Source: Sanguibacter hominis ATCC BAA-789 | Lineage (GTDB): Bacteria > Actinomycetota > Actinomycetes > Actinomycetales > Cellulomonadaceae | Assembly (NCBI RefSeq): GCF_012396185.1 | Contig: NZ_JAAXOW010000002.1 | Location: 124,001 to 188,000 of the forward strand | Direction: 5' to 3' | DNA length: 64,000 nucleotides | Part shown: piece after piece, positions 56,746 through 64,000 of the stretch | How positions within the stretch are numbered: the stretch's first letter is position 1 | Layout: every line of letters begins with the position of its first letter | Translations under genes and position numbers: made by a program | Notes under the pieces: model-generated | Told to the model about the DNA's origin: nothing | What the model saw: the letters and a program-made list of their open reading frames with translations, nothing else | The model's database searches: none

Positions 56746-57783
56746 TCAGTCGGCGGTCGGAGCCACGCCGGTGGACTCGCGCACGACGAGCTCCGGGTGG
56801 AAGAGGATCTCCGAACGGGGGATCGGGTCTCCCGCGATCTGCGACATGAGCGACGTCACGGCTGCGGTCCCCATCGCGGTGACGGGCTGACGGATCGTCG
56901 TGAGCGGCGGGTCCGTGAACGCGATCAGCGGCGAGTCGTCGTACCCGACGATCGAGACGTCGCGAGGGATCTTGAGCCCGCGGGTCCGCGCGGCCCTGGT
57001 CGCACCCAGAGCCATGAGGTCCGAGCCGCAGATGATCCCCGTGTGACCGCTGTCGATGAGCTCGCCCGCGGCCGCCTGGCCGCCCTCGACCGAGAACAGC
57101 GACGTCGCGACGTGCGGTGCGACGTCGTGCTCGCCGAGGTGGCGGGCGATCGACGTGGTGAACCCCTCGACCTTGCGGCGCACGGTGACGTAGCGGTCCT
57201 GGCCGATCGCGAGGCCGATTTTGCGGTGCCCGAGCGACACGAGGTGGCGGACCGACAGCTCCATCGAGTTGTAGTCGTCGTTGGAGATGAACGGTGCGTC
57301 GATGCCCTCGGCCCAGCCGTTGATCATCACGAGGTGCACCCCGCGGTCACGCAGGCGGTGGTACCGCTCGTGCGACGCTGTGACGTCGGCGTGGAGCCCG
57401 GAGACGAAGATGATGCCGGCGACCCCGTGGTCGAGCAGCATCTCGATGTACTCGTCCTCGGTCGTGCCGCCGGGCGACTGGGTGCACAGCAGGGGCGTGT
57501 ATCCGTGCTCGGAGAGGCGCGACTCGATGACCTGTGCGAACGCCGGGAAGACCGGGTTCGTGAGCTCGGGTACGACGAGGCCGATGAGGCCTGCGGAGTG
57601 GCTCTTGAGCTTCTCCGGTCGCTCGTAGCCGAGCAGGTCGAGGGCAGCGAGCACCGCCTGGCGTGTCTCGCCGGACACGCCCGCCTTGCCGTTCAGCACC
57701 CGGGACACGGTCGCGGTGCTGACACCAGCCTGCACGGCGAGATCGGATAGACGGGTGCGCACGGGTTGCAATGTACGGGACAA
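56746..57783 (-). CDS. LacI-family transcriptional regulator of the maltodextrin cluster
   Basis: A 345-residue LacI-family regulator: helix-turn-helix TRLSDLAVQAGVSTATVSRV plus hinge LNGKAGVS, then a periplasmic-binding-like effector domain (AGLIGLVVPELTNPVFPAFA, GVAGIIFVSGLHAD, VSIVGYDDSPLIAFTDPPLT). It is divergent from malE, with glucosidase on its other side, which marks it as the local MalR-type repressor. I choose TTG 57783, which has AAGGAGG 4 nt upstream; GTG 57762 is the shorter alternative and lacks a ribosome site. Confidence 0.9.
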   Translation of the reverse strand: MSRTLQPVRTRLSDLAVQAGVSTATVSRVLNGKAGVSGETRQAVLAALDLLGYERPEKLKSHSAGLIGLVVPELTNPVFPAFAQVIESRLSEHGYTPLLCTQSPGGTTEDEYIEMLLDHGVAGIIFVSGLHADVTASHERYHRLRDRGVHLVMINGWAEGIDAPFISNDDYNSMELSVRHLVSLGHRKIGLAIGQDRYVTVRRKVEGFTTSIARHLGEHDVAPHVATSLFSVEGGQAAAGELIDSGHTGIICGSDLMALGATRAARTRGLKIPRDVSIVGYDDSPLIAFTDPPLTTIRQPVTAMGTAAVTSLMSQIAGDPIPRSEILFHPELVVRESTGVAPTAD

Positions 57784-57920
57784 CAGGCCTCCTTGCCATG
57801 ATCCGACGCCCGCGACAGAAACGTGTCGTCGCTGACGCGCGAGCGTTCGCGCCGCCTGTTGAGCCGTTTGTCCCACCCGGGCGACGCTCGAGTCTAGCCC
57901 CTCTGCAATGTTGCGTGAAA

Positions 57921-57964
57921 GTTACCGTAACGGCTTGCATCGGGTCGTCGTCGCGAACTACCGT
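57921..57964 (+). promoter_or_regulatory. malE promoter region with GTTAC-C-GTAAC operator
   Basis: GTTACCGTAAC (57921-57931) is a perfect 5-1-5 inverted repeat. It is followed by a possible -35 TTGCAT (57935-57940), 18-nt spacer and -10 TACCGT (57959-57964). This would give a ~60-nt leader with the ribosome site GGGAGA at 58018-58023. The palindrome is placed to act as a LacI-type operator. Confidence 0.5.
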
Positions 57965-58029
57965 CGGTCGTATCAGCGCTCGCTACGGATGTCGTGGTGG
58001 GCATGGATCAACATTTTGGGAGACATGCG

Positions 58030-59289
58030 ATGCGACGGAGCATCCCCTTCGTGGCCGCGGTCGTCGGGCTCGGCCTGACGCTCACCGCGTGCGGCGGGAA
58101 CAGCGGCACCGAGACGACCACCACCAAGGCGCCGGAGGCCACGACGACGTCGGAGGCCCCCAAGTTCTCCGGTGAGCTGACCTTCTGGGTCGACGAGGAG
58201 CGCATCAAGGACTTCCCCGGTGTCGCGTCCGACTTCGAGGCCGAGTTCGGCGTCAAGGTCAACCTGGTCCAGAAGGCCAACGCCGACATGAAGACCGACT
58301 TCCTGGCGCAGGCCCCGACCGGCAAGGGGCCCGACCTGATCGTCGGCGCCCACGACTGGGTCGGCGAGCTCGTCGCGAACGGCGCCGCTGCACCCATCCA
58401 GCTCGAGGACGCGTCCGGCCTCTCGGCCGGGTCGCTCAGCGCCTTCTCGTCCGAGGGCCAGCTCTACGGCGTTCCCTACGCGGTCGAGAACATCGCGCTC
58501 ATCCGTAACAACGAGCTCGTCAAGGAGACCCCGGCGACGATCGACGAGCTCATCGCGCAGAACGACGAGACGAAGGCCAAGTACCCGCTCGTCGTCCAGC
58601 AGGGCAAGGACGGCGACGCGTACCACCTCAACCCGCTGATGACGTCCTTCGGCATCTCGATCCTCGCGACCGACGCCGACGGCAGCTACATCGGCGAGGC
58701 CGGCATCACGGGCACGGGCGGCGACGCCTGGGCCGAGTGGCTGGCCGAGCAGGGCAAGAAGGGCTGGCTGTCCGCGGACATCGACGGTCAGGTTGCGACC
58801 GACGCGTTCAAGAACGGCGAGACCCCGTACATCATCACGGGTCCGTGGAACGTCGTGGGTGGCGAGGGCCGCTTCTCCGAGACCGGCATGGACGTCTCCG
58901 TCCTCCCGATCCCGTCCGCGGGTGGCGAGACGGCGCGCCCGTTCGCCGGCTACCAGGGCATCTACGTCAGCGCCGAGTCCACCAACAAGGTCGCGGCCAA
59001 CGCGTTCGTCTCCTACATCGCTCGCGGTGACGTCCAGACGAAGCTCTACAAGGAGGGTGGCCGTATCCCCGTCGCCTCCGAGGCTGCCGCCGCCGTCGAC
59101 AACGAGCTCCTGAAGGGCTTCGCCCTCGCGGGCCAGGACGCGGTCGCCGCTCCGGGTCTCAAGGAGATGGACTCCATCTGGGGCAACTGGGGCAAGACCC
59201 AGGTCGCGATCATCTCCGGCAAGGCCACCAACCCGGCCGACGCCTGGGCCGAGCTGGGCACCCAGATCAACGACCTCTTCAAGAAGTGA
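58030..59289 (+). CDS. malE: Maltose/maltodextrin ABC transporter substrate-binding lipoprotein
   Basis: A 419-residue family 1 solute-binding protein anchored through the lipobox LTAC (Cys21). A Thr-rich linker follows (to about residue 45), then the MalE fold with LTFWVDEERIKDF, DLIVGAHDWVGEL, YGVPYAVENIALIRN and YIITGPWNV (aromatic sugar-stacking residues). GGGAGA precedes ATG 58030. A strong hairpin follows the gene, so MalE should be made in excess over MalFG. Confidence 0.95.
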   Translation: MRRSIPFVAAVVGLGLTLTACGGNSGTETTTTKAPEATTTSEAPKFSGELTFWVDEERIKDFPGVASDFEAEFGVKVNLVQKANADMKTDFLAQAPTGKGPDLIVGAHDWVGELVANGAAAPIQLEDASGLSAGSLSAFSSEGQLYGVPYAVENIALIRNNELVKETPATIDELIAQNDETKAKYPLVVQQGKDGDAYHLNPLMTSFGISILATDADGSYIGEAGITGTGGDAWAEWLAEQGKKGWLSADIDGQVATDAFKNGETPYIITGPWNVVGGEGRFSETGMDVSVLPIPSAGGETARPFAGYQGIYVSAESTNKVAANAFVSYIARGDVQTKLYKEGGRIPVASEAAAAVDNELLKGFALAGQDAVAAPGLKEMDSIWGNWGKTQVAIISGKATNPADAWAELGTQINDLFKK

Positions 59290-59343
59290 TGACCTGCGCG
59301 GCCCGCGCTGACGAGGCCGGCAACCGCGCAGCCAACACGCACT

Positions 59344-59382
59344 GATGTGGAGCCCTCGCCTCTGTGGCGAGGGCTCCACATC
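59344..59382 (+). terminator. Intercistronic hairpin between malE and malF
   Basis: Perfect 17-bp stem GATGTGGAGCCCTCGCC with its complement and a TCTGT loop. It probably works as a partial terminator or an mRNA 3'-end stabiliser. Confidence 0.8.
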
Positions 59383-59446
59383 ATGAGCAGACTGAAGTGA
59401 CACAACGGTGGGCGCGGTGAGGCGACACCCGACGGAGGCACCCCAA

Positions 59447-61081
59447 ATGAGTGAGCGAAGCGCCCTGTCCGAGACAGGGTCCACGGTCGCGTCAGCGCCC
59501 GACCTGACACCGCGTCGGGGCACCACGTCCCACGCCCGTGACATCGGCAAGGGCTTCCTCGTGAAGCTCCTGCTCGTGATGCTCGTCGACGCCCTCGGCG
59601 TCTACGGGATCATCACAGCAACCACGATCGGGCACTGGCCGATCGTCGTGTCCCTCGTCGTCGGCCTCGCTGCCGTCAACTGGGTCTACTTCTCGCGCCG
59701 CATGGTGCCGCTCAAGTACCTGCTCCCGGGCCTCCTGTTCCTGCTCGTGTACCAGGTCTTCGTCATGGGCTACACGGGCTACGTCGCCTTCACGAACTAC
59801 GGCACCGGGCACATGCTCACCAAGGAGCAGGCGATCGAGCGCCTGCAGCAGTACAACCAGGTGCGTGTCCCTGACTCGCCGACGTACCCGCTCACGGTCC
59901 TCCAGCGTGACGGTGAGATCTACTTCGGCATCGTCGACGAGGGCAAGGCCCTCATCGGCAGCGCGGACACCCCCCTCGAGGAGCACCCCGACGCCGAGGT
60001 CGTCCAGGCTGGAGAGAAGACGCAGCGCATCGCGTCCGCCCCCGGGTTCGAGACGGTCGACTTCGCCGGGCTGCTCACCCTCGACGAGGACGTCAGCGTG
60101 ATCACCGTCCCGTGGAGCTCCGACCCCACGAGCGGCAGCCTCAGCACCGACTTCGGCGCCAACGGGTTCCGGAACCAGCCTGCCCTCGCGTACGACGCCG
60201 CCGAGGACACGATGACGCACGTCGAGACGGGCGTCGTCTACTACGCCGAGAACGACGGTTCGTTCACCGCCGCAGACGGGACGACCCTGACGCCGGGATG
60301 GCGCGTCGCGGTCGGGTTCGACAACTTCACGCGCATGTTCACCGAGGAACGCCTCTCGGGTCCGTTCCTCAAGGCGGCCACCTGGACCTTCGCGTTCGCC
60401 TTCCTGTCGGTCGCGACGACCTTCGCGCTCGGGCTCTTCATCGCGATCACGTTCAACGACGAGCGCGTCCGCGGCCGCAAGATCTACCGGTCGTTGCTGA
60501 TCCTCCCGTACGCGTTCCCGGGCTTCCTCTCCGCGCTCATCTGGGCCGGGATGCTCAACCGGTCGTACGGCTTCATCAACCAGACGCTCCTCGGCGGCGC
60601 CTCCATCGACTGGCTTGGCGACCCGTGGCTCGCCAAGATCGCGATCATCGGGGTCAACCTGTGGCTCGGCTTCCCGTACATGTTCCTGATCACGACCGGA
60701 GCCCTGCAGTCGATCCCGAGCGACATCAACGAAGCGGCTCGCATCGACGGCGCCGGTCCTGCGCGAGTGTTCCGCAGCCTGACGCTGCCGCTGCTGCTCG
60801 TCTCGGTGACGCCGCTGCTGATCGCGAGCTTCGCGTTCAACTTCAACAACTTCTCGTTGATCTACATGCTCACCAAGGGTGGCCCGGTCTACGTCGGCAA
60901 CGAGTACGGCCTCGGGTCGACGGACATCCTCATCTCGACCGTGTACAAGATCGCGATCGAAGGTGGCGGCGCGAAGGACTACGGGCTCGCGAGCGCCATG
61001 TCCATCATCATCTTCCTGATCGTGGGGATCGTGTCCTACATCGGGTTCCGCAAGACCCGCTCGCTCGAGGAGATCAACTGA
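59447..61081 (+). CDS. malF: Maltose/maltodextrin ABC transporter permease MalF
   Basis: A 544-residue permease. Three N-terminal helices, a long outer domain (about residues 130-285, the P2-like domain), then the BPD transmembrane core with the EAA loop INEAARIDGAGPARVFRSLT near 428. It is larger than typical sugar permeases and close to MalF proteins with an enlarged loop. GACGGAGG is 8 nt upstream of ATG 59447. One base separates it from malG. Confidence 0.95.
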   Translation: MSERSALSETGSTVASAPDLTPRRGTTSHARDIGKGFLVKLLLVMLVDALGVYGIITATTIGHWPIVVSLVVGLAAVNWVYFSRRMVPLKYLLPGLLFLLVYQVFVMGYTGYVAFTNYGTGHMLTKEQAIERLQQYNQVRVPDSPTYPLTVLQRDGEIYFGIVDEGKALIGSADTPLEEHPDAEVVQAGEKTQRIASAPGFETVDFAGLLTLDEDVSVITVPWSSDPTSGSLSTDFGANGFRNQPALAYDAAEDTMTHVETGVVYYAENDGSFTAADGTTLTPGWRVAVGFDNFTRMFTEERLSGPFLKAATWTFAFAFLSVATTFALGLFIAITFNDERVRGRKIYRSLLILPYAFPGFLSALIWAGMLNRSYGFINQTLLGGASIDWLGDPWLAKIAIIGVNLWLGFPYMFLITTGALQSIPSDINEAARIDGAGPARVFRSLTLPLLLVSVTPLLIASFAFNFNNFSLIYMLTKGGPVYVGNEYGLGSTDILISTVYKIAIEGGGAKDYGLASAMSIIIFLIVGIVSYIGFRKTRSLEEIN

Positions 61082-61082
61082 C

Positions 61083-61988
61083 ATGGCTTTCCAGACCTCG
61101 GCTCCCGGCACCCCCGTCCAGTACCGCGACACGCGCCCCAAGGGTCAGGTGTGGTGGCGGCAGATCGGCTGGCGGCACGTCGTCGCGGTCGCGCTGATCA
61201 TCTACGCGGTGTTCCCGCTCGTCTTCGCGCTGTCGACGTCGCTCAACCCGGGCGGCTCGATCAGCGGTTCGAGCAAGCTCTTCCAGAACATCGACCTGGC
61301 CAACTTCACGAAGCTCTTCGCCGAGACCGACTTCCCGTCGTGGGCGCTGAACTCGATCGTCATCTGCACGATCACCGCGCTGGGCACGCTCCTGATGGGG
61401 GCGTCCGCCGCCTACGCGTTCTCCCGGTTCCGCTTCCGTGGGCGCCACGGCGCGCTCACGTCTCTCCTGATCATCCAGATGTTCCCGCAGATGCTCGCGT
61501 TCGTCGCGATCTTCCTGCTGCTGCTCTCGCTCGGCGACGTGTTCCCGCTGATCGGCCTCAACCAGATCCTCGGACTCATCGCGATCTACCTGGGCGGCTC
61601 GCTCGGGAGCAACACGTTCCTCATGTACGGGTTCTTCAACACGATCCCGCGTGAGCTCGACGAGGCGGCGAAGCTCGACGGGTGCACGCACGCACAGATC
61701 TTCTGGCAGATCATCCTGCGGCTCGTGCTGCCGATCCTCACCGTCGTGGGCCTGCTGTCCTTCGTCGCGACGTACGGCGACTTCATCATCGCCAAGGTCG
61801 TCATGCAGGCGAACGACAAGTTCACGATCGCCGTCGGCCTCTACCAGTGGGCGTCCAACCCCCGCGCCGTGCCGTGGTCGCTGTTCGCCGCAGGCGCGAT
61901 CATCGCCGCCATCCCGGTCGTGATCCTGTTCCTCTTCCTGCAGAAGTACATCGTCTCCGGCCTCACTGCGGGGTCCGTCAAGGGATGA
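61083..61988 (+). CDS. malG: Maltose/maltodextrin ABC transporter permease MalG
   Basis: A 301-residue permease with six helices and the EAA loop RELDEAAKLDGCTHAQIFWQ near 184. It pairs with MalF. No MalK-type ATPase gene is in the window, so a shared MsiK-like ATPase elsewhere would be needed, as is usual in actinobacteria. Its stop overlaps the next ATG (ATGA). Confidence 0.95.
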   Translation: MAFQTSAPGTPVQYRDTRPKGQVWWRQIGWRHVVAVALIIYAVFPLVFALSTSLNPGGSISGSSKLFQNIDLANFTKLFAETDFPSWALNSIVICTITALGTLLMGASAAYAFSRFRFRGRHGALTSLLIIQMFPQMLAFVAIFLLLLSLGDVFPLIGLNQILGLIAIYLGGSLGSNTFLMYGFFNTIPRELDEAAKLDGCTHAQIFWQIILRLVLPILTVVGLLSFVATYGDFIIAKVVMQANDKFTIAVGLYQWASNPRAVPWSLFAAGAIIAAIPVVILFLFLQKYIVSGLTAGSVKG

Positions 61989-63844
61989 TCGACCGCACCA
62001 CCCGTGGTGCGGGGGCGCTCATGGCGCTCCCGCACCACGACGGCTCCGAGATCTATGTCCAGCAAGGCCCCTACCAGCTCGGGTCCGTCCTCACGGTCCG
62101 CGTGCGCGTGCCGCGCGGTTACGGCGAGACTGCCGTCCTCCTGCGCTTCGTCCAGGATGCCGAGCCCCGCACGGTGCGCACCGCTCTCGCGCACAGCGAC
62201 GAGCACGACCACTGGTACGAGGCGCAGCTCCCGCTGCACAACCCGGTCACGAGCTACCGGTTCGCTCTCGTGCTGCCTGGCGACGTGCACTGGCTCAACG
62301 CCCGCGGGGTCCACGACCGTGGCGTGACGGACGAGAACGACTTCCGCATCACGACTGCCGCTCCCGCGCCCGCGTGGCTCCACCACGCCGTCGTCTACCA
62401 GGTGTTCCCGGACCGCTTCGCGCGGTCCGCCGCCGCAGACGAGCGCCCGCTGCCGGACTGGGCCGAGCCCGCCACGTGGGACGACGAGCCTGCCGCGCAC
62501 GGCGCCCGCACAGGCAAGCAGCTCTACGGTGGTGACCTCGACGGCGTGATCGAGCACCTCGACCACATCGCCGGCCTCGGTGTGACGACGGTCTACCTCA
62601 CGCCCATCTTCCCGGGAAGATCCGCGCACCGGTACGACGCGTCGACGTTCGACCACGTCGACCCGCTGCTCGGCGGCGACGACGCGCTCGCGCGCCTCAG
62701 CGAGGCCCTGCACTCCCGCGGCATGCGGATCATGGGCGACATCACGACGAACCACACCGGTGAGGGACACGAGTGGTTCCACCGTGCCCGCACGGACGAG
62801 AGCTGCGCCGAGCGCGACTTCTACTACTGGATCGACGGGGGACCGGGGTACGCGAGCTGGCTCGGGCACAGCAACCTGCCGAAGCTCAACTTCGCGTCGC
62901 CGGAGCTCGGCCCGCGTCTGATCGACGGACCTCGCTCGGTCATCGGCAGATGGCTCGAAGCACCCTGGTCGCTCGACGGGTGGCGCGTCGACGTCGCCAA
63001 CATGACCGGTCGGTACGCCGACGAGGACCACAACGAGGACGTCGGCCGTCGCCTGCGCGCGACGCTCGCCGAGGTGAACCCCGACGCCGCGCTCATCAGC
63101 GAGCACTTCCACGACGCGCGGGGCGACCTGTCCGGCGAGACGTGGCACGGCAACATGAACTACACGGCGTTCTCGAACCCGGTGTGGACGTGGCTCGCCG
63201 CGCCGGACAACGGCATCCGGTACATGGGAGTCGAGGGGCTCGCGATGCCGCGCCGCACCGGTGCTCAGATGGTCGCCGAGATGCGCGACTTCGACGCCGC
63301 CGTCCCGTGGCAGGTGCTGCTGAACCAGTGGAACATGCTCGGATCGCACGACACCCCGCGCATCCGCACGGTCGTCGGCTCCCGCGAGATGCAGGAGGTC
63401 GCTGCCGGTCTCCTGTTCACGTACCTCGGCGTCCCCGCGATGTTCGCGGGCGACGAGCTCGGGCTCACGGGCACGACAGGCGAGCACTCGCGCGTCCCGA
63501 TGCCGTGGGACAGCCCAGACCGTCGGGACGACGTCATCCATGAGCGCTACCGCACCTTGGCGCGCCTGCGCGCCGAGCACCGTGCGCTGCGCGAAGGTTC
63601 GCTGCGCTGGGTCCTCACGGAGGACGACGCCGTGGGCTACGTCCGCGAGACGACCGACGAGGCGCTCCTCGTCGTCGTCGCGCGTGCCGCGTGGGCAGGT
63701 GCCGAGCTGCGCCTCGCGGTACCGGGCGGCGCGGCTGCGACGCTCTACGGCAGCGCGGACCTCGCGGTCACGGAGCGCGACGGCGCGACGAGCGTCGTCG
63801 TGCCGGGCGACGGGCCGGCGTTCGGGGTGTGGAGGCTGCGATGA
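61985..63844 (+). CDS. GH13 maltodextrin-degrading enzyme (maltogenic amylase/MalZ-like)
   Basis: A 619-residue cytoplasmic GH13 enzyme. Residues 1-125 are a beta domain of CBM34 type (VLTVRVRVPRGYGETAVLLR). The catalytic barrel follows: MGDITTNHTGEGHEWFHRA, GWRVDVANMTGRY (Asp nucleophile), ALISEHFHDARG (Glu acid/base), LGSHDTPRIRT (third Asp), and the late FAGDELGLTG. The N-domain plus missing signal peptide fit enzymes that trim imported dextrins. ATG 61985 overlaps the malG stop, so it is part of the malEFG operon. Confidence 0.92.
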   Translation: MIDRTTRGAGALMALPHHDGSEIYVQQGPYQLGSVLTVRVRVPRGYGETAVLLRFVQDAEPRTVRTALAHSDEHDHWYEAQLPLHNPVTSYRFALVLPGDVHWLNARGVHDRGVTDENDFRITTAAPAPAWLHHAVVYQVFPDRFARSAAADERPLPDWAEPATWDDEPAAHGARTGKQLYGGDLDGVIEHLDHIAGLGVTTVYLTPIFPGRSAHRYDASTFDHVDPLLGGDDALARLSEALHSRGMRIMGDITTNHTGEGHEWFHRARTDESCAERDFYYWIDGGPGYASWLGHSNLPKLNFASPELGPRLIDGPRSVIGRWLEAPWSLDGWRVDVANMTGRYADEDHNEDVGRRLRATLAEVNPDAALISEHFHDARGDLSGETWHGNMNYTAFSNPVWTWLAAPDNGIRYMGVEGLAMPRRTGAQMVAEMRDFDAAVPWQVLLNQWNMLGSHDTPRIRTVVGSREMQEVAAGLLFTYLGVPAMFAGDELGLTGTTGEHSRVPMPWDSPDRRDDVIHERYRTLARLRAEHRALREGSLRWVLTEDDAVGYVRETTDEALLVVVARAAWAGAELRLAVPGGAAATLYGSADLAVTERDGATSVVVPGDGPAFGVWRLR

Positions 63845-63873
63845 GCAGCCACGGGCTGCGCGGGCGGCTGGAC

Positions 63874-63879
63874 TAGGCT
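63874..63879 (+). promoter_or_regulatory. Candidate -10 box for dgt
   Basis: TAGGCT followed by 6 nt and GTG 63886; predicts a leaderless transcript. Confidence 0.5.
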
Positions 63880-63885
63880 TACGCC

Positions 63886-64000
63886 GTGTCAGATCCCGCC
63901 CCGCAGCCTGGTTACGCGCCTGCCGACATGGAGCGCTGGGTGCCCGAGCCGCCCAAGAGCAAGGCCCGCACCCCGTTCGAGCGTGACCGCGCCCGTCTCG
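63886..64000 (+). CDS. dgt: dGTP triphosphohydrolase, N-terminal part (cut by window end)
   Basis: The 38 visible codons read VSDPAPQPGYAPADMERWVP then EPPKSKARTPFERDRARL. The ERWVPEPPK...RTPFERDRARL stretch is the conserved N-terminus of actinobacterial dGTPases, and dgt follows glyS/dus in many actinobacteria. The HD catalytic motif is outside the window. Confidence 0.8.
   Translation, partial: MSDPAPQPGYAPADMERWVPEPPKSKARTPFERDRARL

Noticed and set aside
58030-63844. A MalK-type ATPase within the maltodextrin cluster
   Set aside because: None is present. Actinobacterial sugar importers commonly share an MsiK ATPase encoded elsewhere, so this is not called an anomaly.

Overview
The window is high-GC DNA from an actinobacterium. 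The gene order hemW, hrcA, dnaJ, rsmE, phoH, ybeY, corC-like, era, leuA, recO, uppS, glyS, dus, dgt is the standard order of Micrococcales. The ComEA/ComEC/HolA/S20/LepA block, many GTG starts and a CIRCE element agree with this. A Cellulomonas/Sanguibacter/Oerskovia-like genus is my best guess from content and style; no species can be named from sequence alone.

Layout. 1-3710: end of a metal (probably Mn) ABC importer, an MntR-like DtxR regulator, an MFS exporter and a VKOR-type quinone reductase. 3755-7570: a scar of mobile and polymorphic-toxin DNA. It holds the 3' end of an Rhs gene with its toxin tip, a small two-helix membrane protein in the immunity position, a decayed IS3-family element with clear inverted repeats, and the N-terminal third of an IS30-type transposase. 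7661-18128: leuS followed directly by jetA, jetB and jetC (Wadjet/MksBEF-type SMC complex) with no nuclease subunit jetD, then a convergent HerA-like ATPase gene. 18184-27024: degV, comEA, comEC, holA, rpsT, a MazF/PemK-like gene, lepA and hemW. 27113-31762: two paralogous membrane proteins with PYGQ-repeat tails, a DUF3097 protein, a lipoprotein and a PKD-domain protein. 31835-39419: CIRCE-controlled hrcA-dnaJ-rsmE, a lipoprotein, then the tightly overlapping phoH-ybeY-corC-era operon. 39559-43541: two large membrane proteins that share a small LRV-like domain. 43570-47256: a leucine leader peptide with attenuator-like hairpins, then leuA, recO and uppS. 47217-50835: a zinc regulon (znuA, znuC, znuB, zur, dedA) behind a Zur box. 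50857-54851: glyS, a small membrane protein, dus and a MOSC-domain protein. 54875-63844: a maltodextrin cluster (GH13 glucosidase, LacI regulator, malE-malF-malG, second GH13 enzyme). 63886 onward: start of dgt.

Regulation. Many genes here lack a Shine-Dalgarno sequence. Instead a -10 hexamer (TANNNT or a GANNNT variant) ends 6 or 7 nt before the start codon, which predicts widespread leaderless transcripts, including one that would begin at the ATG of the leuA leader peptide. Other visible controls are CIRCE, the Zur box, two LacI-type palindromes of different sequence, and a strong hairpin between malE and malF.

Most unusual points: the JetABC set without JetD, the orphan Rhs tip with an immunity-like gene whose C-terminus is now supplied by an IS end, and the nested palindromes around the leuA leader promoter. 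No rRNA, tRNA or CRISPR array was seen. No stretch over 300 bases is without a gene.
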